This document shows positions 6,763 through 15,040 of a stretch of 64,000 bases of DNA, in pieces. This stretch comes from Caccoplasma_A sp045587545 (lineage in GTDB: Bacteria > Bacteroidota > Bacteroidia > Bacteroidales > G3-4614). Numbering within the stretch: position 1 is the stretch's first letter; each line of letters starts with the position of its first letter. A model generated the notes under the pieces. That model was not told the DNA's origin. It was given only the letters and a program-made list of their open reading frames with translations, and did no database searches. The stretch is taken from contig JAZNCN010000010.1 in the NCBI GenBank assembly GCA_045587545.1, forward strand, positions 1 to 64,000, written 5' to 3'. A program made the translations under genes and the position numbers.

Positions 6763-7617
6763 ATGGCTAAAAAGAGACCGATTGTTGCATTAATCTACGA
6801 TTTTGACGGCACTCTTGCTCCGGGCAATATGCAGGAGTGGGGATTTATTCAGGCTATAGGCAAAGATGTTGATGAGTTTTGGCGAAAAAACAGAGAGTTA
6901 TCTGAGAAAAACGACGCCAGCGGTATTTTGTGCTATATGAACCTGATGATAAAAGAGGCCAGATATAACAATATAAAGTTGACTCGCGAATCGTTCAAGC
7001 AATTTGGTAGTAAAATAGACCTCTTCAAAGGTGTTGAAGAGTGGTTTTCTCTAATTAATAAAGAGGGCGAAGAATTGGGGTTAGAGGTTAAGCACTATAT
7101 CAATTCATCGGGTCTGAGAGAGATGATTGAGGGTACCTCTATTGCCAAAGAGTTTGAGAACATATATGCTTGCTCATTCCTATACGACGTTAACGGAGTT
7201 GCATATTGGCCCGGTGTTGCCATTGATTATACCGGCAAAACTCAGTTCCTTTTCAAAATAAACAAAGGGATTAAGGAGATTAGCGATAATATAAAGATAA
7301 ACGAATATATTCCCAAAGAGAAACGCCCTGTTCCGTTTGAACATATGATATATTTTGGAGACGGAGAGACAGATATCCCAAGTATGAAGATGGTTAAAGA
7401 TTATGGCGGTCACTCCATAGCTGTATATGGCACAAAGGAGAAACAAAAAACAGCTAAGAAACTGATTAAAGAGGATAGGGTAAATTTTATATGTAATGCC
7501 GACTATCGCCAAGGGAAAGATATGCACAAAATAGTTAAACGCATTCTATTCAAAATAAGGAGCGACTACGATTTTAACCGATTACTTAAAATTCACGAAG
7601 AGAAAGGCGAAATTTAA
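6763..7617 (+). CDS. HAD-superfamily phosphatase
   Basis: This 284-residue haloacid dehalogenase-type hydrolase has motif I IYDFDGTLAP at about residues 11-20; the two Asp are the nucleophile and the acid/base. A small cap follows, then a late acidic motif FGDGETDIPSMK at about 203-214 that binds magnesium. A Ser in INSSG (about 111-115) fits motif II. The substrate cannot be told from sequence. The gene is monocistronic, divergent from ybeY and followed by a hairpin that may act in both directions. Confidence 0.82.
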   Translation: MAKKRPIVALIYDFDGTLAPGNMQEWGFIQAIGKDVDEFWRKNRELSEKNDASGILCYMNLMIKEARYNNIKLTRESFKQFGSKIDLFKGVEEWFSLINKEGEELGLEVKHYINSSGLREMIEGTSIAKEFENIYACSFLYDVNGVAYWPGVAIDYTGKTQFLFKINKGIKEISDNIKINEYIPKEKRPVPFEHMIYFGDGETDIPSMKMVKDYGGHSIAVYGTKEKQKTAKKLIKEDRVNFICNADYRQGKDMHKIVKRILFKIRSDYDFNRLLKIHEEKGEI

Positions 7618-7661
7618 GGAATTGCTTTTTCTGCAAGTAAGTTTTCTCAAAAATTAAACAC

Positions 7662-7693
7662 AAAAAAAGAGTTTGAACGTATTCAAACTCTTT
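7662..7693 (-). terminator. Bidirectional terminator between HAD gene and tRNA-Ser
   Basis: AAAGAGTTTGAA (7666-7677) and TTCAAACTCTTT (7682-7693) form a perfect 12-bp stem with loop CGTA. Read leftward it is followed by seven T, the form expected for the tRNA-Ser transcript. Read rightward it can also end the HAD gene transcript. Confidence 0.8.
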
Positions 7694-7702
7694 AATCAGC
7701 TG

Positions 7703-7789
7703 CGGAAGGAGGGGGATTCGAACCCCCGGTACCCATACGAGTACGACAGTTTAGCAAACTGTTGGTTTCAGCCACTCACCCATCCTTCC
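7703..7789 (-). tRNA. tRNA-Ser (anticodon GCT)
   Basis: This is an 87-nt class II tRNA. The acceptor arms GGAAGGA and TCCTTCC pair fully, with a discriminator G. The anticodon loop reads TTGCTAA (GCT, codons AGC/AGU). There is a long variable arm (TACTCGTATGGGTA) and a T arm GGGGGTTCGAATCCCCC. The 3' CCA is not encoded. It has its own promoter and terminator. Confidence 0.95.
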
Positions 7790-7818
7790 TTGGTTTGCAC
7801 CTTAACCTTTAGCGAGTG

Positions 7819-7849
7819 CAAAGATAATAGCATTTTCTGAATTTGCAAA
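7819..7849 (-). promoter_or_regulatory. Promoter of tRNA-Ser
   Basis: On the minus strand TTTG (7849-7846), 19 nt, then TATCTTTG (7826-7819): an exact match to the Bacteroidota TTTG-N19-TAnnTTTG promoter, 30 nt before the mature tRNA. Confidence 0.8.
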
Positions 7850-7984
7850 TACAAACACCAAAATATTCATCAAATAATTAAATATTTACATAATAACAAC
7901 AATTTTTATTGATATAATTACAAAAAATAGTCTGCTGAAAATCAGCTGATAGCGTAAAATATTATAAAAAATATCCTCAAATAT

Positions 7985-8015
7985 TTTGCAGGTAATAAAA
8001 AATGTATTACTTTTG
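7985..8015 (+). promoter_or_regulatory. Promoter of tRNA-Lys
   Basis: TTTG (7985-7988), 19 nt, then TACTTTTG (8008-8015), again an exact TTTG-N19-TAnnTTTG match. The mature tRNA starts 36 nt downstream. Confidence 0.8.
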
Positions 8016-8050
8016 CAACGCATTTCGGAAAACGAATGCACAATAAGGGA

Positions 8051-8123
8051 GATTCGCTAGCTCAGCAGGTAGAGCACAACACTTTTAATGTTGGGGTCCT
8101 GGGTTCGAGCCCCAGGCGGATCA
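8051..8123 (+). tRNA. tRNA-Lys (anticodon TTT)
   Basis: This is a 73-nt tRNA. The acceptor arms GATTCGC and GCGGATC pair with one G-U, and the discriminator is A. The anticodon stem-loop AACACTTTTAATGTT carries anticodon TTT, and the T arm is CCTGGGTTCGAGCCCCAGG. CCA is not encoded. Its 3' part and terminator are duplicated downstream, which marks it as a used integration target. Confidence 0.95.
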
Positions 8124-8160
8124 CTTAAAGGAAGAGGCAACCAAACGGGTGCCTCTTTTT
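8104..8160 (+). repeat. Direct repeat copy 1: tRNA-Lys 3' end plus terminator (attachment-site-like)
   Basis: This copy runs from TTCGA of the T loop through the acceptor end and the following terminator. A 39-bp core (8110-8148) is identical to copy 2 (8284-8322). Tyrosine-recombinase elements commonly integrate at tRNA 3' ends and rebuild the gene, leaving such direct repeats. No integrase is present. Confidence 0.7.
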
Positions 8161-8161
8161 T
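8135..8161 (+). terminator. Terminator of tRNA-Lys (copy 1)
   Basis: GAGGCA and TGCCTC pair, followed by six T. The inner stem (ACC with GGG) has an A-G mismatch that the second copy lacks, which suggests that this copy was brought in or has drifted. Confidence 0.8.
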
Positions 8162-8278
8162 ATTGCCTGTGGCTCTCTCAGAAAAGTTAACTCACAAACA
8201 GATTACGGTCGTTGCGTATTTCTCCATTCTTCCGAAATACACCAACTCCGTTTGTTCGTTGATTTTAATAAATTAAAA

Positions 8279-8335
8279 TTCGACCCCAGGCGGATCACTT
8301 AAAGGAAGAGGCAACCAAACGGTTGCCTCTTTTTT
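8279..8335 (+). repeat. Direct repeat copy 2: orphan tRNA-Lys 3' end (attachment-site-like)
   Basis: TTCGA, then the acceptor end and terminator of tRNA-Lys recur here without the 5' half of a tRNA. One base is missing after TTCGA relative to copy 1. The two copies are separated by about 118 bp of AT-rich sequence with no gene. Confidence 0.7.
8308..8335 (+). terminator. Second terminator copy after tRNA-Lys
   Basis: GAGGCAACC and GGTTGCCTC form a perfect 9-bp stem with loop AAAC, followed by six T. This is a better hairpin than copy 1. Confidence 0.75.
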
Positions 8336-8386
8336 GCCATATAGTCTTAATAGTTGATGCTATGGAAACGCTCCTAAATAAAATAT

Positions 8387-9859
8387 TTACCCTCTCCTCG
8401 CCTTAAGCAAAGGTTTTGCTACTGCCACTAAATAAACAAAAAGCAATATGGTGCGCAGTGTGTATTTGAGTATATTGTTTTCTATTGGAGCATACATTCC
8501 TGCGACATAAAGCACTGTGGCAAGAAGTGTATATAGAGCAATCTCCTTTATGGGGTATTTAATTGGGAAATAGTGTTGTCCTACAAAGTACGATGCGAGC
8601 ATCATAGCCAAATAGCATACAAACGATGCCCATGCACAAGCCACATATCCATACTCAGGAACAAATATTATATTAACCGCAGCCAATATAACAAAGCCGA
8701 ATATTGAGAGGTATGCTCCCCATTGTGTACGGTCGGTAAGTTTGTACCATAACGACAAATTGAATATTACACCAAAGAATACCTCCGCCATCATTACAAC
8801 AGGCACTATATCTATTCCCGCAAAATAGGTTGCAGGCATTATAAACGACACTATATCTATATAATACATCACTCCCAAGAATATCAGTAGCGAGGTTATT
8901 ATAAAGTACTTCATCGTCAAGGCATACATTGCTTTTGCATCACCCCCTTCGCTCTTGTTTTTGGCAAATATGAATGGTTCGTAAGCAAAGCGGAAGGCTT
9001 GTGTAAACATTACCATTACTATGGCTATTTTAAATACAGCTCCGTATATTCCCAACTCCTCCATACAGGCAGGTCTGTCAGCAGCCAAATAAGGATAGAA
9101 CATCTTATCGAAAGTCTGATTCATAATTCCTGCTATTCCCAATATAAGAATTGGAAAGGAGTAGCGAATCATTCTTTTCCATAGTACGGTATTGAATGTG
9201 TATTTAAAGCCTTTAAGTTCAGGAATTAACAGAAGCAGTGTTATAAACGAACTTGCAAGGTTTGAAACAAATATATAATATACCAGTTTATCATACGAGA
9301 AGAACCACGATACTGCTTCAGGATTATGTTTATATATATATGGACATAACAGGAAGAAGAAGAGGTTAAGAGCTATATTCAAAGCTATTGATATAAGTTT
9401 TAGTGTTGCAAACCTCAATGCTTTTTTCTGGTAACGGATATAGGCAAAGGGTAAAGACATAAAGGCATCAATGGCTATTATTATCGCCAGCATCATTATG
9501 CACGCCTGCCCATTGGGATACCCCATTATTGAGGAGATAGGATTTAAAAATATCGCCACTCCTATTATAAACAATATTGATGTTGTGGCAAGTGATATTA
9601 GTGTAGTGCTGTAAACCGACATTGGGTTATTGCACTCCTTATCGTTTGCAAAACGGAAAAATCCCGTCTCCATTCCATAGGTAAGAAGTATCAGCAACAG
9701 AGCCATATAGGCATATAGGTTGGTTACAATTCCGTAATCCGATGCCGATTTTAGTACGTTTATATACAAAAACACAAAGCACCAATTAAGGAACTTGCCC
9801 AATATACTGCTCAAACCGTATATTGCGGTATCTTTTGCCAAACTTTTTAAACCTGCCAT
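8387..9859 (-). CDS. Polysaccharide flippase (Wzx / MATE-like, MOP superfamily)
   Basis: This 490-residue integral membrane protein has about 12-14 hydrophobic helices spread over its whole length. The N-terminal segment AKDTAIYGLSSILGKFLNW is typical of oligosaccharide flippases in Bacteroidota, which move undecaprenyl-linked sugar units across the inner membrane. It is the last gene of a leftward block with ruvB, a WaaP-like kinase, a GT9 glycosyltransferase and a DUF4254 gene, so lipopolysaccharide or surface-glycan assembly is the likely use. The exact substrate cannot be told. It starts 17 bp after the ruvB stop. Confidence 0.85.
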   Translation of the reverse strand: MAGLKSLAKDTAIYGLSSILGKFLNWCFVFLYINVLKSASDYGIVTNLYAYMALLLILLTYGMETGFFRFANDKECNNPMSVYSTTLISLATTSILFIIGVAIFLNPISSIMGYPNGQACIMMLAIIIAIDAFMSLPFAYIRYQKKALRFATLKLISIALNIALNLFFFLLCPYIYKHNPEAVSWFFSYDKLVYYIFVSNLASSFITLLLLIPELKGFKYTFNTVLWKRMIRYSFPILILGIAGIMNQTFDKMFYPYLAADRPACMEELGIYGAVFKIAIVMVMFTQAFRFAYEPFIFAKNKSEGGDAKAMYALTMKYFIITSLLIFLGVMYYIDIVSFIMPATYFAGIDIVPVVMMAEVFFGVIFNLSLWYKLTDRTQWGAYLSIFGFVILAAVNIIFVPEYGYVACAWASFVCYLAMMLASYFVGQHYFPIKYPIKEIALYTLLATVLYVAGMYAPIENNILKYTLRTILLFVYLVAVAKPLLKARRG

Positions 9860-9876
9860 TTTGCGTAGGTGATAGT

Positions 9877-10905
9877 TTATAATTCAAATAGTGTCCCTTG
9901 TTGGGCGGCAGGTGTACGTCCAAGATGTTTGTATGCAAGTTCAGTAACCTCTCTTCCGCGCGGGGTACGCTTTATAAAGCCCTCTTTTATCAGGAATGGC
10001 TCATATACCTCCTCAAGAGTTCCAGAATCTTCGCCCAATGCTGTAGCTATAGTATTTACACCCACAGGTCCACCTTTAAATTTATCAATTATTATAGATA
10101 GAATCTTGTTGTCTATCTCATCTAATCCAAATTTATCAATGTTTAGAGCCTCTAACGAGAAACGTGCTATATCAAGAGTTATCTCTCCACTACCCTTTAT
10201 CTGTGCAAAGTCACGAACTCGGCGTAAAAGGGCATTGGCTATACGTGGAGTTCCACGGCTACGCAGCGCTATCTCAGTTGCCGCTTCGGCAGTGCAAGGC
10301 ACTTTTAGAATACCTGCAGATCGTTTTATAATGTTGGCAAGGGTCTTATGGTCGTAATACTCCAAATGGCTGTTTATTCCAAAACGAGCTCTCAAAGGAC
10401 TTGTAAGCAATCCGCTTCGGGTTGTTGCTCCCACAAGGGTAAATGGATTAAGGCTCAACTGTATTGAACGTGCGCTGGGTCCTTTATCAATCATTATATC
10501 AATACGGAAATCCTCCATTGCCGAATAGAGATACTCCTCCACGATAGGGCTTAAACGGTGTATTTCGTCAATAAAAAGCACATCGTTTGGTTCAAGCGAG
10601 GTAAGCAATCCTGCAAGGTCGCCCGGTTTATCCAATACAGGGCCTGATGTCACTTTAAACCCAACACCAAGTTCGTTTGCAACGATATTTGCAAGTGTTG
10701 TTTTACCTAATCCCGGAGGTCCATGCAACAACAAGTGGTCAAGCGATTCTCCTCTCAGTTTTGCTGCAGCAACAAATACCCTTAAATTCTCAATGATTTT
10801 ATCTTGTCCGCTAAAATCTTCAAAACTCAGGGGGCGCAATACCTTATCTGTGTCCTTCTCTTCGTAAGCGTTAATATTTCGTATATCAAAATCTTGATCC
10901 ATCAT
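9877..10905 (-). CDS. ruvB: Holliday junction branch-migration ATPase RuvB
   Basis: This 342-residue AAA+ motor drives branch migration with RuvA and RuvC during recombinational repair. Visible parts are PLSFEDFSGQDKI near the N terminus and Walker A HGPPGLGKTTLAN at about residues 61-73. Walker B LFIDEIHRL, sensor 1 GATTRSG and arginine-finger segment SPLRARFG follow. The C-terminal winged helix has GVNTIATALGED, and FIKRTPRGR is near the end. The length is the family norm. An ATG doublet at the start leaves a one-codon uncertainty. It lies between the sugar-kinase-like gene and the flippase. Confidence 0.97.
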   Translation of the reverse strand: MMDQDFDIRNINAYEEKDTDKVLRPLSFEDFSGQDKIIENLRVFVAAAKLRGESLDHLLLHGPPGLGKTTLANIVANELGVGFKVTSGPVLDKPGDLAGLLTSLEPNDVLFIDEIHRLSPIVEEYLYSAMEDFRIDIMIDKGPSARSIQLSLNPFTLVGATTRSGLLTSPLRARFGINSHLEYYDHKTLANIIKRSAGILKVPCTAEAATEIALRSRGTPRIANALLRRVRDFAQIKGSGEITLDIARFSLEALNIDKFGLDEIDNKILSIIIDKFKGGPVGVNTIATALGEDSGTLEEVYEPFLIKEGFIKRTPRGREVTELAYKHLGRTPAAQQGTLFEL

Positions 10906-10907
10906 TT

Positions 10908-11675
10908 TTATGATTTTCTGTTTTTTCTTTCACGCAAACGACGTTTATATTCATTTTTTCTATCTTTCCTGCACCAAAACTCTCTACAATATTCTATAGC
11001 CTCTTTAACAGCAGACTCTTCGTCCCAACCACATAAGCGAGCATACTCTTTTACAACTATCGCCAATGACTCTTCACTACGGAACATTCGTCTGAAATTA
11101 TACAATCGCTCTTTACGCGAAAGGGCTTTGTTAAACCTCATTCTATTAAGGTCAAGAAGCGAAAATATTACTTTCCCCTCTTTATCAAATTCATATATTA
11201 TATTACCGGGAGAGTAATCAAGGTGTAAAACCTCTTTGTCGTGCATATCTTTTGTAAATGCGGCAAATTGCTTTAAAATATTTTCGCCATTATTCACACC
11301 ATCAACAAACTCACGTAATATATTTGGTGTAGGATTATTCATACACACAAAATAGCCTTGTTTGAATAGTCCTCCCGAATTTATATCTATATAACACACA
11401 GGTATTGGTGTTGATATCCCATACGATAACAATTTTACGGCATTTTCATATGCCCTGCGAGGTTTACTCTCTCGGATAAATGTATATGCAATTCTATTAA
11501 CGAATATTGGTACTGCATACTTTTTTACGACTACCTCTTCTCCGTTTGGTAATCGCAATTTTTTTAGGGTATTACGAGCTTGATATACAAGTTCTCCCTC
11601 TTGCTCAAAAATTTGGGGTAACGCTCTACACCACTTCTCAATATTTTTAAAGGTTTTATTTATTACTATCTTCAT
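10908..11675 (-). CDS. WaaP/Kdo-kinase-like lipopolysaccharide kinase
   Basis: This 255-residue protein has a eukaryotic-like kinase fold. VVVKKYAV (about residues 48-55) supplies the ATP-site lysine. HLDYSPGNIIYEF (about 160-172) is the catalytic loop with Asp and Asn. LLDLNRMRF is the DFG-equivalent loop. Relatives phosphorylate core sugars of lipopolysaccharide. I start at ATG 11675 because AAGGAGG lies 7 nt upstream, which is unusually strong for this phylum; a TTG two codons earlier is rejected. It follows the GT9 gene by 2 bp, so both are probably made together for core lipopolysaccharide assembly. Confidence 0.85.
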   Translation of the reverse strand: MKIVINKTFKNIEKWCRALPQIFEQEGELVYQARNTLKKLRLPNGEEVVVKKYAVPIFVNRIAYTFIRESKPRRAYENAVKLLSYGISTPIPVCYIDINSGGLFKQGYFVCMNNPTPNILREFVDGVNNGENILKQFAAFTKDMHDKEVLHLDYSPGNIIYEFDKEGKVIFSLLDLNRMRFNKALSRKERLYNFRRMFRSEESLAIVVKEYARLCGWDEESAVKEAIEYCREFWCRKDRKNEYKRRLRERKNRKS

Positions 11676-11677
11676 AA

Positions 11678-12715
11678 TCAAACCTCCTTTATGTGATTTT
11701 CAATTCTGTTAACGATATAGTCCACATCAATATTCAAACATGGATAATCTCCTAAACGACAAGGCTTGTTTCCAAACACAGAACAAGGGCGACATGGTAA
11801 ATCTTCTCGTTCCACAACAGAATCTTTAGTTAAGCCCCATCCTAAAAATCCGGTATAGGGATGTGTTGCACCCCATATTGAAATTGTAGGAACTCCCATC
11901 AAAGAGGCAATATGCATATTTGCCGAATCCATTGATACCATGAGAGAGAGAGTTTTTATAACAGACATCTCCTTCTTAAACCCTAATTTGCAATTACATA
12001 GAGATACTACGCGTCCCTCTTTATCTTGCCAGCCGTCTAATATATCTCCGTCTAAAGGAGAGCCAAACAAAAATACTCTATACTTACCGCTCTTCACTAA
12101 ATAGTCAACTACCTCTTTCATCTTTTGTAATGGATAGTTCTTACCCTGATGCTTTGATATTGGTGCTACTCCTATGGATATGAGTTTTTCATTTGGAGTT
12201 TTAATAAAATCGGGGAGTTGAGATGGAGCCTCAAAAGGTTCAAATTTCTGATTGCTCTTCAAACCTAATTTTTCAAAAACCTCTGCATAACGCTCAAATG
12301 AAGTTTTAAGTTGTTTAAAGAATGTTTTATTATCTGCTGTTATTGCTCGTTTTTCTGCACGACCTTTATCTATTGCTACAACCTTTACGCCAACAAGCCT
12401 AAAAAGCAGCGATAATATTTTAGACCTTAAAACATCATGTAAATCGGCAACTGCCGAATATTTTTGCTTGCGCAAACACTTAAAAAGAGAGAAAATACCC
12501 TTAATCCCTTTATACTCCCTCTTCGTATCAATTTTTATAACTTCTAAATTTTTAGGCAAGTCAATAAATAGCTCGGCCGCCAACGGAGAGGTTATAATGG
12601 TAAATTTTTTATGAGTATTTGACAGACATATCGGATATAGCACAGGTATAACCATTGCCACATCTCCTAATGCCGATAATCTTATGACAAGGATTTTTTC
12701 GGGGTTTTTACTCAT
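11678..12715 (-). CDS. Glycosyltransferase family 9 (heptosyltransferase-like)
   Basis: This 345-residue enzyme has a GT-B fold. Its N terminus, ILVIRLSALGDVAMVIPVL, is the family 9 signature. The C-terminal half has a nucleotide-sugar-binding part with SIGVAPISKHQGKNYP and SMDSANMHIASLMGVPTISIWG. CRPCSVFGNKPC near the end is a Cys-rich loop often seen in this family. Family members add heptose or similar sugars to the lipopolysaccharide core; the donor is not certain. It lies between DUF4254 and the WaaP-like kinase on the same strand with almost no spacing. Confidence 0.88.
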   Translation of the reverse strand: MSKNPEKILVIRLSALGDVAMVIPVLYPICLSNTHKKFTIITSPLAAELFIDLPKNLEVIKIDTKREYKGIKGIFSLFKCLRKQKYSAVADLHDVLRSKILSLLFRLVGVKVVAIDKGRAEKRAITADNKTFFKQLKTSFERYAEVFEKLGLKSNQKFEPFEAPSQLPDFIKTPNEKLISIGVAPISKHQGKNYPLQKMKEVVDYLVKSGKYRVFLFGSPLDGDILDGWQDKEGRVVSLCNCKLGFKKEMSVIKTLSLMVSMDSANMHIASLMGVPTISIWGATHPYTGFLGWGLTKDSVVEREDLPCRPCSVFGNKPCRLGDYPCLNIDVDYIVNRIENHIKEV

Positions 12716-12722
12716 TGCCCTT

Positions 12723-13328
12723 TTATTTTTTCCCGTACAATACAGGATTTGTTTCGGGGTCGTTATACATTTTCATTTGACGATATACCTTCATGTATTT
12801 TTTGCCCCCTTCTATATCGGTCAATAGAGTATCAATTGCTGACGACAAATCAACTCTTTGCTCCAATAAGACATCTAATTTAGCTTTGCACTTTGCGATG
12901 TGCTCAGCAGAAGCATCAGTACGCTCAACCTCTTGTTGCATGTGATAAATTTTTAATGCAAGAATTGACAAACGGTCAATAGCCCATGCAGGACTTTCGG
13001 TATTGATTGTTGCCTCTGGCAAGACCTTAACATCTTTATATTTGTCACGGAAAAAACTATCTATTGCCTCTACCAAATCAGTTCTGTCTTGATTTGACTT
13101 ATCAATACGTCTTTTAATGTAAAGAGCTGTTATCGGCTCAATTTCGGGATTACGTATTATATCTTCAAGATGCCATTGCACAGCATCAATCCAACACTTT
13201 TTATATAATGAATATTCAATTGTTGAAGCCTCATATGGGTTTTGCATACAAGCATCAACATCATCGTGTTTATGATAATCAAGACATACGTTCCAGAATA
13301 TTCGGTTGCTTTTCTCGGTAAAGGTCAT
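12723..13328 (-). CDS. DUF4254 family protein
   Basis: This 201-residue soluble protein is almost entirely helical by residue pattern. It has repeated long charged helices and segments such as NPYEASTIEYSLYKKCWIDAVQWHLED and AIDRLSILALKIYHMQQE. It matches the DUF4254 family, which in Bacteroidales is often next to a GT9 lipopolysaccharide glycosyltransferase, as here (7 bp upstream of it). The biochemical function is not known. It is the first gene of the leftward envelope block and is divergent from pdxB. Confidence 0.75.
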   Translation of the reverse strand: MTFTEKSNRIFWNVCLDYHKHDDVDACMQNPYEASTIEYSLYKKCWIDAVQWHLEDIIRNPEIEPITALYIKRRIDKSNQDRTDLVEAIDSFFRDKYKDVKVLPEATINTESPAWAIDRLSILALKIYHMQQEVERTDASAEHIAKCKAKLDVLLEQRVDLSSAIDTLLTDIEGGKKYMKVYRQMKMYNDPETNPVLYGKK

Positions 13329-13463
13329 ATCAGTTCTTCTATTTTTTCAATGTTATATTTTGCAAAGTAAGTAAATGTTTTACAAACTTACAATTTTAAA
13401 TTGGTGTTTTGATAAAAAAATAGATTTTGAATATGAATTGAACCATAAAATAATAAAAATTAT

Positions 13464-13471
13464 TACTTTTG
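13464..13471 (+). promoter_or_regulatory. -7 box of pdxB
   Basis: TACTTTTG is an exact TAnnTTTG match 36 nt before the pdxB ATG. The nearest upstream TTG is 23 nt away, slightly far for the -33 element. Confidence 0.45.
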
Positions 13472-13507
13472 AATTAGTTTAAATAAATATTCACCTTCAA
13501 TAAAGAA

Positions 13508-14608
13508 ATGAAAATAGTAATTGATGCACATATCCCTTATTTAAAAGGAGTTATTGACGGACATGCCAATGTTGAATACATTCCTGCAGAAAATATTGAT
13601 AACGAAGCCATTAAAGATGCTGATGCTCTCATAATCCGTACACCCACAAAATGCACTCCTGCTCTTTTAAAAGGGAGCAGTTGTAAATTTATCATGACAG
13701 CAAGTATTGGCATTGACCATATTGATACAGATTATTGTATTGAAAACGGGATTATGTGGCATAACTCTCCCGGCTGTAATGCATATTCAGTTGCACAATA
13801 TGTATTGGCATCGATACTTTTGTATTGCGATAAAAAAGGTATTAATCCAAAGCAACTTACCGTTGGAGTTGTCGGGGTTGGAAACGTAGGGAAAGCCGTA
13901 TGTGATTATCTTTCAAAAGCAGGATTTAATCTCCTTCTTAACGACCCCCCAAGAGCAGAACGTGAAGGAAACAATAATTTCGTATCGCTTGATTATATAG
14001 CAAAACATTGTGATGTAATCACCATGCATACCCCATTAATAAAAAAGGGAGAATACCCAACATTTCATCTTGCCGACAAAGAGTTTTTTGAGAAATTAAC
14101 ACACAAACCTCTATTTATAAATAGCGCAAGAGGAGGAGTTGTTAATGACAAAGCTCTCTTGCAAGCAAAAGCAGAGGGGAAAATATGCGATTTTGTTATT
14201 GATACTTGGGAGAACGAGCCAAACGGCATATATACCCCTCTCATTAATGAGGCTTTTATTGCCACATCGCATATTGCTGGCTACTCTGACGATGGCAAAT
14301 ATAACGGGTCAAAAACTTCTGTTGAGGAGATTGCCAAATTTTTAGGAACTGAAATAGAGTTCTTGCCCACACCTGCAACTCCACAAAATAACATTATTGA
14401 TCTATCAGAGTCAAAAAATCCACTTTTAGATGCCGTTTTGTACAGCTATAATCCTACAAAAGATTTTGAAAGATTAAAAAATAACCCATCTCATTTTGAA
14501 AAATTGAGAGTTGAATATCCATTCAGAAGAGAATTTTGTGCATATAAAGTAACAGGTATTAAAGGAGAAATATTAGAACAACTTAAAGCTCTGGGGTTTA
14601 AAGAATAA
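13508..14608 (+). CDS. pdxB: Erythronate-4-phosphate dehydrogenase
   Basis: This 366-residue NAD-dependent D-2-hydroxyacid dehydrogenase catalyses the second step of the DXP-independent vitamin B6 pathway. The Rossmann motif is VGVVGVGNVGKAV (about residues 119-131). The catalytic set appears as NSARGGVV (Arg), DTWENEPN (Glu) and ATSHIAGYS (His). The short N terminus starting directly with MKIVIDAHIPY and a PdxB-type C-terminal dimerisation tail of about 70 residues separate it from serA-like relatives. It is monocistronic, with a terminator at 14652. Confidence 0.9.
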   Translation: MKIVIDAHIPYLKGVIDGHANVEYIPAENIDNEAIKDADALIIRTPTKCTPALLKGSSCKFIMTASIGIDHIDTDYCIENGIMWHNSPGCNAYSVAQYVLASILLYCDKKGINPKQLTVGVVGVGNVGKAVCDYLSKAGFNLLLNDPPRAEREGNNNFVSLDYIAKHCDVITMHTPLIKKGEYPTFHLADKEFFEKLTHKPLFINSARGGVVNDKALLQAKAEGKICDFVIDTWENEPNGIYTPLINEAFIATSHIAGYSDDGKYNGSKTSVEEIAKFLGTEIEFLPTPATPQNNIIDLSESKNPLLDAVLYSYNPTKDFERLKNNPSHFEKLRVEYPFRREFCAYKVTGIKGEILEQLKALGFKE

Positions 14609-14651
14609 CACAATATTTGGCATATAAATGTACTATTTTAAAAGTTTTCAA

Positions 14652-14686
14652 AAAATTGCACAATAGACCCTCCGTTGTGCAATTTT
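14652..14686 (+). terminator. Terminator after pdxB
   Basis: AAAATTGCACAA (14652-14663) and TTGTGCAATTTT (14675-14686) form a perfect 12-bp stem; the arm itself ends in a T run. Confidence 0.8.
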
Positions 14687-14782
14687 ATTAATTTTGATAG
14701 CCAAATATTTTTTTGTGAACTTTAAAAGTTGTTTCTTTGCATTTGATTAGAAACATTATTTATTAATTTAAATCTTAAAATT

Positions 14783-15019
14783 ATGTCTGAGATTTCTGAA
14801 AAAGTAAAAGCAATTATTGTAGACAAACTTAGCGTTTCTGAGTCTGAAGTTACTGAAGATGCAAGCTTCACTAATGATCTTGGTGCTGATTCACTTGACA
14901 CTGTAGAGTTGATCATGGAGTTTGAGAAAGTATTTGACATTACTATTCCTGAAGATCAATCAGAGTCTATCTCTACTGTAGGTGACGCTATCAAATTTAT
15001 CGAGTCTAAACTACAGTAA
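14783..15019 (+). CDS. acpP: Acyl carrier protein
   Basis: This 78-residue acidic four-helix protein carries acyl chains in fatty acid synthesis. The phosphopantetheine attachment serine is in GADSLDTVELIMEFE (Ser at about residue 37). The length and charge are typical. It lies 21 bp upstream of fabF, the usual acpP-fabF-rnc order in this phylum. The upstream region has TTTCTTTG at 14732, a degenerate -7 box. Confidence 0.96.
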   Translation: MSEISEKVKAIIVDKLSVSESEVTEDASFTNDLGADSLDTVELIMEFEKVFDITIPEDQSESISTVGDAIKFIESKLQ

Positions 15020-15040
15020 TAAGATTACTTTTATACATTT

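Noticed and set aside
8088..8276. 62-residue open frame
   Set aside because: It begins inside tRNA-Lys and runs through the terminator and attachment-site repeat.
9869..10357. 162-residue frame antisense to ruvB
   Set aside because: A shadow of the strongly conserved ruvB coding sequence, with no family-like motif.
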